The translations under genes and the position numbers were made by a program. From NCBI RefSeq assembly GCF_964204865.1, contig NC_135250.1, positions 20,451,395 to 20,515,394 on the forward strand: a stretch of 64,000 bases of DNA. Reading direction: 5' to 3'. A model generated the notes under the pieces. It saw only the letters and a list, made by a program, of their open reading frames with translations. It ran no database searches and was not told where the DNA came from. Position 1 is the stretch's first letter. Each line of letters starts with the position of its first letter. This DNA is from Styela clava. Lineage: Eukaryota > Chordata > Ascidiacea > Stolidobranchia > Styelidae. Shown here piece by piece: positions 45,568-56,300 of this stretch.

Positions 45568-45959
45568 GAGCAATGCAAGCATTGAGCACATTCTTTCTAA
45601 TCTCGATTTACTTTTTTAAAGTCAGCGTAACCGTCGTTCCATTTTTGTATTTTGGGCATTAGGACTTTACATATGGGTTTTTGCACCAATGCTACGATAC
45701 TGGAGGTTGTCTCGCAGTCTAGCAAAACCGCCCCCTTGCAGTTTAGACGGCCTACCAGCGAACTATTTTGATCGGTAGATTTCAAATTCCATTATGATCA
45801 AACAATTTACGCATAGAATACACCCTGTGATTGCAAATAACCTATTCAGGTAATGAAACTGCGGTGAACGCCTAAACGGGGAATTTTTTTAAAAGTATGC
45901 AAACGAAGTCTCTTTATGATCAACTATTAGCCTTGGGTCGTGGCCTCCCTTGTACAGCT

Positions 45960-46085
45960 TCGTGGCCCCCTTGTGGTGCCCCCGGCCCCCGGTTGAGAAC
46001 CACTGGACTGATATACTATTTTATTTATTCCCCTTGGGGTGCCCCCGGCCCCCGGTTGAGAACCACTGGACTGATATACCATTTT
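45960..46085. repeat. 63-bp tandem duplication of a hAT end
   Basis: GGTGCCCCCGGCCCCCGGTT...ACCACTGGACTGATATACYATTTTATTTATT occurs twice, 63 bp apart. The duplicated segment includes both the transposon end and its flank. Confidence 0.9.
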
Positions 46086-47603
46086 ATTTATTACTTGTTT
46101 AAAAAAAAAACATTCACGCTTACAATTTTAGTCAGTCAAACTAAGTGGAATTACTGTGCAAAATTTTTCCCAAATTTTACCGGGGATTTTTTTTTTTGAC
46201 CAGTAGAATTACCCTTATTGCCAACTTATTTAATCATCATTTGAACTCAAAATAGCATTCAGGATTCCTACAATGACTTTGCAGGGTTTTAAGTCATTAT
46301 TTAATACGAAAACAATAAAACAGCCACAATAGAAAAGTAAAATCAAGAAGGTCAACTATCGTCTTCATAAATATCCGCATACCGGAATCAGAAATGATAA
46401 TATTTTCAGCTTAAAATTGGGACAGTTAATTTTGAAACGGTGACAAGAAAGATCAAAGCCGAATTTAAAGATAAAAATCGGAATAAATCTCGATATTCGA
46501 CAATTCGTTAAAATTTTTCGATTCGATGAACCCTTGCGATCTGTAACCACGCCAGTAATCTGGCGAAACGCGTGGTAGTCCAAACACTGATGGAATTTAA
46601 TAAACCTTCATGAATTTAGTAAATAGCACTACTTCACGAAAGCGTGGTGGAATTGACGATTATTTTGAACACCAAACAGTTATCTTTTCCGGATAGTTTC
46701 TGCGGTCTGAAAAGTCGAATAAGCGTTTCGACATAGTAAATGCTATGATCTTTGCCATCAAATAATGCTCGGGACTTGCCTTGCACGAAATTCATAACGT
46801 GAAAAGATACGTCCAGCGGTGAAAATTGTTTATAACAATTTTAAACCTATTTAGTGTTTTAAGCGATAAGAATTATTTGTTGTAATGAAATACAGTTTGT
46901 TTGCCTCTTTCATTTCTTTCGCAAGTGCCGACAATAACACTATCGAATGATTTTGGCAATGGGAGAAACATATTAAATTGTAACAAAAATGAATTAGGTT
47001 GTGGAAAAGTGAGAATAATAATAAGGGCGTAACGTGGAACGGCAAACAAAACCGAAGCGCGTGATCCGCGGTGCGTTTGAAGACCACGTATTACCCGTGC
47101 GGCCGCACAACTTTTAAAATAATGTGAAGGCCTCCGAAGACGCTCTCCTTTACATTAATGTAAGAAAACAGTTGTAGTATCGGTGAATATTAACCATTTG
47201 TTCACGTTCGACTATCGCATTCTTTATGAGTAGAAAATGTTTGTGTTTTGTGAAAGGTTTGCCGCGAATATTTAAAGAGCTAAATAGTGTTCCGCGATAT
47301 AAAAGTTTGGCAACCACTGCCCTAGATGCTCTAATATTTCTGCGTTGATATTACATAAAATAAATAGGCTACGTGATTTTATTGTCATGCAAGTTGTTTC
47401 AATTTTTTATAGAAGTTATACGCTTAGAAAATCCAAAATGAAACTTTTTCCAGATTGAATTAACTTCGTGGGAACAATTAATAGCAGCAGCTACGTTTAG
47501 CTTTCATTCTATATAGCGAGTGGTTCACATGCTGAAATATTTCAATTAAATTTGATGCTACGGTCCAGTACCAGTAGTAGGCTATACACCAATTGGTTTG
47601 CAC
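46086..47603. other. Intergenic stretch with a solo hAT end
   Basis: No gene is recognised. A hAT-type right end (TTTGGCAACCACTG) finishes at 47,319, preceded by GCGGCCGCACAAC near 47,100. I could not place its left end. Confidence 0.45.
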
Positions 47604-48103
47604 CAGGGGTCGGAAACCTTTTGGCGCTCGCGGGCCAAAACTGAGGGGTCATTGGCGGGCCGCACATAATTTTAGAAAGATAAAACCCGAACAGATGATA
47701 CTCCGAACAGATGATACTTTTCATAATAAAATCAAGCAGTGATACATCTCATAGAATTCCATTTGAATATTTTCAGTGCCATTGAACCCTTTGCACCGGT
47801 ATGTTAGTCCAATGACATTAAACAACATGATAGGCAACTCTGACGTCACTCCATAAGACTACAGGCGAAACATTATATTTCATGATACGCTCCAATGCAC
47901 ATATTTCTCGTCGCCTTTCGCGTCCGTTTTCCGCTCGCTTTTGCTACTCGGCGTCTTTTTTACGTGTAGTACCTGCCTTTTTGCGCCTGTAACGAAACAA
48001 AATAATCTCTATATCTAAGAAGTTTTGCTTACTTGGAAAGCTGGAATAACAGGCAAGCTGTAAAGAGCAATTCTGGACATCATAGACGTTTTTTTTTATC
48101 AGA

Positions 48104-48172
48104 GAAGATTACAAACGCGATAGCGGAAAGATTTGTGTGGAACATTTTGCAGATAATGACAAAGTTCAAAGT
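48104..48172 (+). pseudogene. THAP-domain exon fragment inside the transposon
   Basis: After a pyrimidine run ending TTATCAG, the frame reads REDYKRDSGKICVEHFADND and continues to a GTTAGT donor-like site. The Cys-x2-His with following Phe is the second zinc-ligand pair of a THAP finger. The first half of the domain was not found upstream, and an in-frame stop precedes the acceptor-like site. It is either a single surviving exon or the remains of one. THAP fingers recognise transposon ends in P-type transposases. Confidence 0.5.
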
Positions 48173-49097
48173 TAGTAATTTTAATGTTTGCGCTTAATCA
48201 TTGAAATTTCATTTAAAGAGGGTGTCATACAAAACTGTGCTGCGATACAATTCCATAACACAAAGTTTGCACCTATCGAACTTGCTTTTGTAGGTGAATT
48301 TATTAGACGTATTACATATTCAGTTAATCGTAGCTTACATTGCTGGTACATAATGCATCGTAGATAGGTTTGTTTAAATTTAGGAATTTAGCTCATAGCC
48401 CACTAATTAATATTATCTTCTATGCAGGAGGTTGCAGGGCTGAATTCAACTTGCAGCCTTACCGATCACCTGACGATGCTCATTTAGTTTGGCTCGAGCA
48501 AGTCTTCTTGAAATGCTTGTGTGGATGGAAACTACCTATATTTTTTGCCTTCCTCCGATTTTAGACAAATTTATTTTGAGGGATTTCGCATATAATTCTC
48601 ACTGATTGTTGGCTGTTTATAATTCGTATTGATTGTGAATTCTGATTATAACAATGAGTTGAAAATTTTTTTACCTAATTTACTGGCACCTTTTTCTTGT
48701 CAATACTCCAAGCTGAGGTAATAAACATGACAATACATTTATGTCATCTGGAAGCAAAATATGCACACTAATTAATAGTTTGGCACATTGAGATAATACA
48801 TCATGAAAGAAAATACAAGTTAAAGATATGTATGACCATCACATGGTAATTAAAATAAAAAAATTAATAGGGGCTGTGGAGTATGAAAAGTTCAAGACAA
48901 AGAAAAGAACAAATGTTCATAGCTCATGAACTCTCAATTTTGCCTCCATTGCTTTGTGAAGGCCAATATATTTCGAGTGGCTGAATTGGTTTACCTTTAT
49001 GATAGCAACGATTTTGTATTTAATATAGCGAGATTATTTCAATTTAATTGAAGTGATATAATTTCCCAAAGCAATGCTTGAATCGTCTAGAATAGAT

Positions 49098-50283
49098 CAG
49101 TGGTGTCAAACTCATGGGTTTTCGAGAGGCGCATTGCATTTTGAAAATTGTAAAAAGAGCCGCAAACAGTTTTTGATAATGTATACTTAAAAGATATTTT
49201 TAAGATAGTTTTAGTTTGTGACACATATTGTGATGCAACTAAACAGTTGGATTAAGTTTTATTATTTTCTTCAATTTCAAATGCAATTACATATTAATAT
49301 TTGCATTCCACTATTATTGCAACATTTGCAAGTTACAGTATTTATTATAAAAAATCGTAAAATTCTATGTACAACCATCAAAATCATTTTTGAACAAGCT
49401 TTGATTAAGGAAAGAATAATACATACACTAAAAATAACTTAATCTAAATATATGAACCTAAAATTAACAAAAATACTACAGTATAAACTCAATGTTTTAA
49501 TAATTACATTTGTCCTGGCGTTTGGCATCTTTTTTGTGTCACCAGCATACTAAGGCCAGTCTGAAATGATTTTATAGTACCAACTCTAACTAACGAGGCC
49601 ACATGATCATGGGTTTATCTGGATCTGTACGAATGTTTAATTAATTCCAGTAATGCAAAAAAGTTACTTTTATCATTTCATGTATAGATCAGTAAAAAAA
49701 CAAATGACAGATTTTTTCGACAAGACATTTCGCACTACATTGCGTGGCATAGGATTGCTTGAATTATTATTGATATTGATTTTTAGTAACTAAGTCGTTG
49801 TATAATTATATTAATATACAAACACATGGAAATTTTCTGTTCGAAGTTGGTCTTCGAATTTGTCATATTGACTGCTGGCTTATTGTGTTTTTTGATTGTA
49901 TTGATGGAAATATGACAAATTAAACAATGTGCTTCAGAATTTTGTGAAGAGCAGAAATGTTACAACTCCAATTTTCTTCGAAAATGCCACCTTCTTCATG
50001 TACTTTGCGTTTAATTTAATTACTCAAGTGTTTTATTCAAGTATTCTTTTGCTAGCTTGATGTGTATTCTTAATTGGGCCAAAATGTGGACAAAAAAAAT
50101 TAATATTCCAAAACTACTTTCAGTAAATTGTTTTCTGTGTGAATAATCAATTTCACTTTAGAAGGTTTGAAAAATCTATTACATTTAGATAAAAAAAAAA
50201 CTTCCAAAATACTATTACAATTATTGTTAAGCGTTCGAGGGCCGCACTGGAAGTTCTCTGGGGCCGCGAGTTTGAGATCCCTG
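49098..50283. mobile_element. Nested 1.2 kb hAT-type element
   Basis: The left end, CAGTGGTGTCAAACTCATGG, and the right end, CCGCGAGTTTGAGATCCCTG, are imperfect inverted repeats. Flanking octamers GAATAGAT and GTCTAGAT share 6 of 8 bases, and both have the central TA typical of Buster-type hAT targets. There is no recognisable coding sequence. It interrupts the larger element at 47,604-51,854. Confidence 0.7.
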
Positions 50284-52023
50284 GTCTAGATTGAAGTTGT
50301 TCAAAAAATATATGATAGTATTTTATCATGAATGATGATTATACCCCTTCCGGAATTTCTTCTATAGTACTACCAAAAGTTGATGAACCAAATATAACAC
50401 AGGTGCAGTGAGGTACCCGTAATCCTCATTTCCAAAGCTGTTTTAAGTATGTCTGGCGTGTTTTGTGCCTTTTTACAAATAAGACCGCTTATGCAATCTT
50501 ACGCTTTGGAATTTTTAGTTATTTTCCTCAAGCCCTGCAGGATGTGGGGGCCATACACAACTCTACCGGAGGGTCAAATGTCTTTGCATGCCTCCATAGG
50601 TTGTTTTTCTATTGCAAACATTATATTTCTTGGAATCACACTGTCACTGATATGTCGCCAGACTTCTGATATCTCCCCGTCCGCTATAGTTGTCCTGTGA
50701 ATAAATAATAGGAAATTGAGATTAGACGAATAGTTGAAAGTTTTGCTTTATGTCGGCTTAATTTCTTGATTGATATACTTACTATTTCTGCTATTGTCTC
50801 TTGTACTGCAAGAGTCTCACAATGCTTAGACAGGTTTGTCCACAACTTTCACATCTGAAGAAAGAGAGGAGATTTATTAATTTTCGTTAAGAATAAATAA
50901 AGCAGTCTATATGATTTAGAATGGAAAAGCTAATAAATCCAATATCTCATGTTTTATGTAAAAAATATTTTACTGAAGTTGGTATATAAACCAACTAATA
51001 AAAGGGTTTAGTCAGAAAATTACAAGCATTCGTGGCTCCAAATACTTGAGAAATCAGACTGTACAATATAGACCGGTATGAGTGAAATGTTAGGTGAACT
51101 TGTTAACACTTTGATTCAATACGCAAATAAAAGTGAATGCGCAATAGTATGTTACAATGAGCAGCAATCAACAATGAGTATATATTCTCACTGATTAAAA
51201 AAATCTAACTGGAGGTGCATGAACTATTTGAAACCATAAGGGGTAAGTAAATATGTAATTTCGGCAAATGGGCAACTACGTACCGTACTGAATTAATAAC
51301 TTCGTAGTATTTGACAAAGGCTGGCTTTCCCACATGTACTTAACAGTGCGATGCCCGGGTGTGATATACAACAATAGTATTCACCTTACCTTCTACCGAT
51401 TTCTTTTTACCCCAACTTTCAAAAATATCATTAAAATCGACAACAACTGTCAAAGCAGGCACCAACACCATTCGTGCTACGCCTTGAAAGCAGCACACAT
51501 CCGCTCGTTTTCGTCTCGTCAAGTATGTGCATTGGAGCGTGCTATCGAATACGATCTTCGGACAAAAATGCCGGAGTTGCGCATCATGTTGTTTAATGTC
51601 ATTGGTTAGTCGTTGCTTTGCACTTAGCATCAACTTTCCTGCGTTTTGTTGCCATTTGTCTAGTTATAATCTAAATATATGCTCCTTAAACGAGTAATTG
51701 TGAATTATATAGTCTACTTCTTAGGTTATAACACAATTTAGTCTAAAAATATAATCGTCAAAACGGCTGTTTTGTTACTATAATTCAGTGAAACGTCACG
51801 GGCCGGACTCCGTGGGCCGGATCCGGGTAGTGGGTTGCCGAATGCCGACCCCTGGTTTACACGATTGGTTTGTGTTGTCGATACGTGCAATAAAATTATA
51901 TACCGGTACCGGTTCATGAAATATTGGACTACTGTCATTCGTGAATCGTGGATTAGTATAAAATGTTCTTTTACCATATTTTAGGCTATGTCTGTATGTA
52001 ATACTGAAATATCTGAATATAAT

Positions 52024-52479
52024 ATGGGTCTCCTGTAGTTTCGTACCTAACGTACTTCTAGTACGGTAGGCGTAGCATAACAATTTTTTCGCGTGTCAAT
52101 CCTGACCCCACCATCCAAAAATTACGTCACTACGACGTCACAGTGACGTAATAGAGCCCTTCAAATTATGCGAACTGTCATCCAAGACGCGCAGACGAGA
52201 ACCCGAAATCGAACAGCCATTTCTCTCGTTTCCTCGTCGCAACGATCCCGATAGAAGAGAGATCGCTGACGTTAGTTACCGTAGTTCTTTATCGTCGGCG
52301 CCGATGCCATTTCGGGCGATCGTACGAGTATTTGGCAAGCTCTATGACGTGATTGTGACGTCGTAGTGACGTAATTTTTGGATGGCGTAGTCAGGTGAGG
52401 GTTGGGATTGGCATGTCAAAAAATTGTTATCGTATGCTACGCCTACTAGAAGTAAGGTAGGAAACTACACGAGACCCAT
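52024..52479. mobile_element. 456-bp MITE with long inverted repeats
   Basis: The left part (ATGGGTCTCCTGTAGTTTCG...GTAGGCGTAGCATAACAATT) and the right part are near-perfect inverted repeats for about 120 bp, including CCATCCAAAAATTACGTCAC / GTGACGTAATTTTTGGATGG. ATAAT flanks both sides (52,019-52,023 and 52,480-52,484), although because the ends are AT-rich the exact boundary is ambiguous. It has no coding capacity and is repeatedly rich in TGACGT. Confidence 0.8.
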
Positions 52480-52546
52480 ATAATGTACCGGTACCGGTAT
52501 AGGCTAGTCTGTTACCGGTACTGTATTATGATACCAAAGTTACCCC

Positions 52547-52572
52547 AGCCCACACTCGCTCAGCCCACACTC
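52547..52572 (-). repeat. Inverted units of the 21-bp minisatellite motif
   Basis: AGCCCACACTCGCT followed by AGCCCACACTC is the reverse complement of the core of the array at 52,731-52,835. Confidence 0.7.
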
Positions 52573-52730
52573 AGCCTGACGTCAAGGGGTTAACCAACTA
52601 TTTTACCACTTTATAAACGTTAATACATAAAAACTTGGTGGCTATGACAATATAGAGACCATATTGGATATACACAGCGCAAATGCAATACCAAGCACGG
52701 ACCAGTTACCCCTAGTATGGCCTGTCAAAA

Positions 52731-52835
52731 ACGAGTGTGGGCTAGCGTCTCACGAGTGTGGGCTAGCGTCACACGAGTGTGGGCTGGCATCCTACGAGTG
52801 TGGGCTAGCGTCACACGAGTGTGGGCTGGCGTTCT
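52731..52835 (+). repeat. 21-bp minisatellite, five units
   Basis: ACGAGTGTGGGCTRGCRTC plus two bases starts at 52,731, 52,752, 52,773, 52,794 and 52,815, an exact period of 21. Because 21 is a multiple of three, one plus-strand frame stays open through it (RVWASVT repeated). The frame has no homology, and I do not call it a gene. Confidence 0.95.
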
Positions 52836-52839
52836 GACA

Positions 52840-53328
52840 GTGTTATACGGTAAGTTAAGGCATCCTAAACGCTCACAGATTACTAAATTACATATATCCA
52901 CGTTTACCTCAGCACCAGAACCTCTCAGAGTCCGGCAATTGATAGCACAAAATGGCCACAAATGCCGGGAAAATGATTCAAAATCAACTGAACAATAATA
53001 TCTCTAACCAGTGTTACCAGATATGACGGTAAACAAGCCTGAAATTGACCGTCGAAACTCAAAAATAAGAAAATTGAAATTTAAGCTAAGTGTCTGTTCT
53101 TTTTATGAAAAAAAAATGTAGTTATGAATAAACCATAATTGATTTGCACAAATACATCTTGTATAATAAAAAATAAACATGATGAAAACATTTCACCAGC
53201 AGATACACATTGTCTCGAAGGCTTTTGATGTCGAAATTCAACAGTTCATCGAAAAGAAATCAACGAAATGTTTACCACGGAATTAAATTATCATAATATA
53301 CAGTATATGATCTTACAAATTTCAAAAA
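52840..53328. other. Left flank of the satellite array
   Basis: AT-rich. A few satellite-like words (GACCGTCGAAACTC, TTTACCACGG) appear before the first clear monomer, so degenerate monomers may extend the array leftward. No gene is seen. Confidence 0.4.
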
Positions 53329-56300
53329 ATTTTACCGTAGAGAAAGACTTCAAATTTAAAATCAAAATTAGCACACTCGACCGTTATTAATATTTCGCGG
53401 TAATGGTGTTCAACGTCAAATTTCAATTGTAAATTGAAAATGATCCTATGGTTTGTTCCTTAAAAAATTGAATAGTCTCATTACATAGTATTTCATCTAA
53501 GATATATTGAAAAATAAAAAAATTTTACCGTCGGGAAAGACTTTAAAATTAAAGTCAAAATTAGCACACTCGACCGTTATCAATATTTCACGGTAATGGT
53601 GTTCTACGTCAAATTTCTATTGTAAATTGGAAATGATCCTATGGTTTGTTCCTCAAAAAATTGAATAGTCATATTACATTGTAATTCATCTCAAAAATAT
53701 CAGAAAATAAAAAATTCTACCGTCGGGAAAGAATTTAAAATTAAAGTCAAAATTAGCACACTCAACCGTTATCAACATTCGCGGTAAAGGTGTTCCACGT
53801 CAAATTTTAATTGTAAATTGAAAATGATCCTATGGTTTGTTCCTCAAAAAATTTGATAGTCATATTACATAGTATTTCATTTAAAATATATTGAAAAATA
53901 AAAAAATTTTACCGTCGGGAAAGACTTTAAAATTAAAGTCAAAATTAGCATACTCGACCGTTATCAATATTTCACGGTAATGGTGTTCTACGTCAAATTC
54001 TAATTGTGAATTGAAAATGATCCTATTGTTTGTTCCTCAAAAAATTTAATAGTCATATTACATAGTATTTCATCTAAAAAATATTGAAAAATAAAAAAAT
54101 TCTACCGTCGGGAAAGCCTTTCAAATTGAAGTCAAAATTAGCACACTCAACCATTATCAATATTTCGCGGTAATAGTGTTCCACGTTAAATTTTAATTGT
54201 AAATTGAAAAGGATCCTATGGTTTGTTCCTCAAAAAATTTAAGAGTCATATTACATAGTATTTCATCTAAAATATATTGAAAAATAAAAAAGTTTTACCG
54301 TCGGGAAAGACTTTAAAATTGAAGTCAAAATTAGCACACTCGACCGTTATAAATATTTCACGGTAATGGTGTTCTCCGTCAAATTTGAATTGTGAATTGA
54401 AAATGATCCTATGGTTTGTTCCTTAAAAAATTTATTAGTTATATTACATAGTATTTCATCTAAAAAATATTGAAAAATAAAAAAATTCTACCGTCGGGAA
54501 AGACTTTAAAATTAAAGTCAAAATTAGCACACTCAACCATTATCAATATTTCGCGGTAATAGTGTTCCACGTTAAATTTTGATTGTAAATTGATCCTATG
54601 GTTTGTTCCTCAAAAAATTTAATAGTCATATTACATTGTAATTCATCTCAAAAATATCAGAAAATAAAAAAATTTTACCGTCGGGAAAGAATTTAAAATT
54701 AAAGTCAAAATTAGCACACTCAACCGTTATCAACATTCGCGGTAAAGGTGTTCCACGTCAAATTTTAATTGTAAATTGAAAATGATCCTATGGTTTGTTC
54801 CTCAAAAAATTTGATAGTCATATTACATTGTAATTCATCTCAAAAATATCAGAAAATAAAAAAATTCTACCGTCGGGAAAGAATTTAAAATTAAAGTCAA
54901 AATTAGCATACTCGACCGTTATCAATATTTCACGGTAATGGTGTTCTCCGTCAAATTTGAATTGTGAATTGAAAATGATCCTATGGTTTGTTCCTTAAAA
55001 AATTTAATAGTTATATTACATAGTATTTCATCTAAAAAATATTGAAAAATAAGAAAATTCTACCGTTGGGAAAGACTTTAAAATTAAAGTCAAAATTAGC
55101 ACACTCAACCATTATCAATATTTCGCGGTAATAGTGTTCCACGTTAAATTTTAATTGTAAATTGAAAATGATCCTATGATTTATTCCTCAAAAAATTTAA
55201 GAGTCATATTACATAGTATTTCATTTAAAATATATTGAAAAATAAAAAAGTTTTACCGTCGGGAAAGACTTTAAAATTAAAGTCAAAATTAGCACACTCG
55301 ACCGTTATAAATATTTCACGGTAATGGTGTTCTCCGTCAAATTTGAATTGTGAATTGAAAATGATCCTATGGTTTGTTCCTTAAAAAATTTAATAGTTAT
55401 ATTACATAGTATTTCATCTAAAAAATATTGAAAAATAAGAATATTCTACCGTCGGGAAAGACTTTAAAATTAAAGTCAAAATTAGCACACTCAACCATTA
55501 TCAATATTTCGCGGTAATAGTGTTCCACGTTAAATTTTATTTGTAAATTGAAAATGATGCTATGGTTTGTTCCTCAAAAAATTTAAGAGTCATATTACAT
55601 AGTATTTCATCTAAAATATATTAAAAAATAAAAAAATTTTACCGTCGGGAAAGACTTTAAAATTAAAGTCAAAATTAGCACACTCGACCGTTATCAATAT
55701 TTCACGGTAATGGTGTTTTACGTCAAATTTCAATTGTAAATTGGAAATGATCCTATGGTTTGTTCCTCAAAAAATTGAATAGTCATATTACATTGTAATT
55801 CATCTCAAAAATATCAGAAAATAAAAAAATTCTACCGTCGGGAAAGATTTAAAATTAAAGTCAAAATTAGCACACTCAACCGTTATCAACATTCGCGGTA
55901 AAGGTGTTCCACGTCAAATTTTAATTGTAAATTGAAAATGATCCTATGGTTTGTTCCTCAAAAAATTTGATAGTCATATTACATAGTATTTCATTTAAAA
56001 TATATTGAAAAATAAAAAAATTTTACCGTCGGGAAAGACTTTAAAATTAAAGTCAAAATTAGCACACTCGACCGTTATCAATATTTCACGGTAATGGTGT
56101 TCTACGTCAAATTTTAATTGTAAATTAAAATTGATCCTATGGTTTGTTCCTCAAAAAATTTAATAGTCATATTACATAGTATTCCATCTAAAAAATATTG
56201 AAAAATAAAAAAATTCTACCGTCGGGAAAGCCTTTCAAATTAAAGTCAAAATTAGCACACTCAACCATTATCAATATTTCGCGGTAATAGTGTTCCACGT

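Larger units (their letters stand above)
44936..46068. mobile_element. Old hAT-type element, right end duplicated
   Basis: The left boundary near 44,936 reads GGGTGGTTTCCAACC followed by GGCTCGTGGCCCCC. The right boundary at 46,005 reads GGGGGC-rich sequence then GGTTGAGAACCACTG. A second copy of that right end finishes at 46,068, because a ~63-bp unit is tandemly duplicated. No transposase is recognisable. A younger MITE is inserted at 45,338. The left end is decayed, so the limits are approximate. Confidence 0.55.
47604..51854. mobile_element. 4.25 kb DNA transposon with THAP-like exon and 8-bp TSD
   Basis: Starts CAGGGGTCGGAAACCTTTTG and ends GCCGAATGCCGACCCCTG. Flanking octamers GTTTGCAC (47,596-47,603) and GTTTACAC (51,855-51,862) agree at 7 of 8 positions and fit the nTnnnnAn preference of Ac/hobo-type hAT elements. 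Subterminal inverted similarity extends inward: CCAATGACATTAAACAACAT and ACGCTCCAATGCACATA near 47,810-47,910 recur inverted near 51,525-51,605. Inside is a THAP-like exon at about 48,104-48,172 and a nested element at 49,098-50,283. I do not see a complete transposase. Confidence 0.78.

Noticed and set aside
52717-52998. 93-codon frame through the 21-bp minisatellite
   Set aside because: The openness is explained by the repeat period being a multiple of three; there is no homology beyond the repeat.
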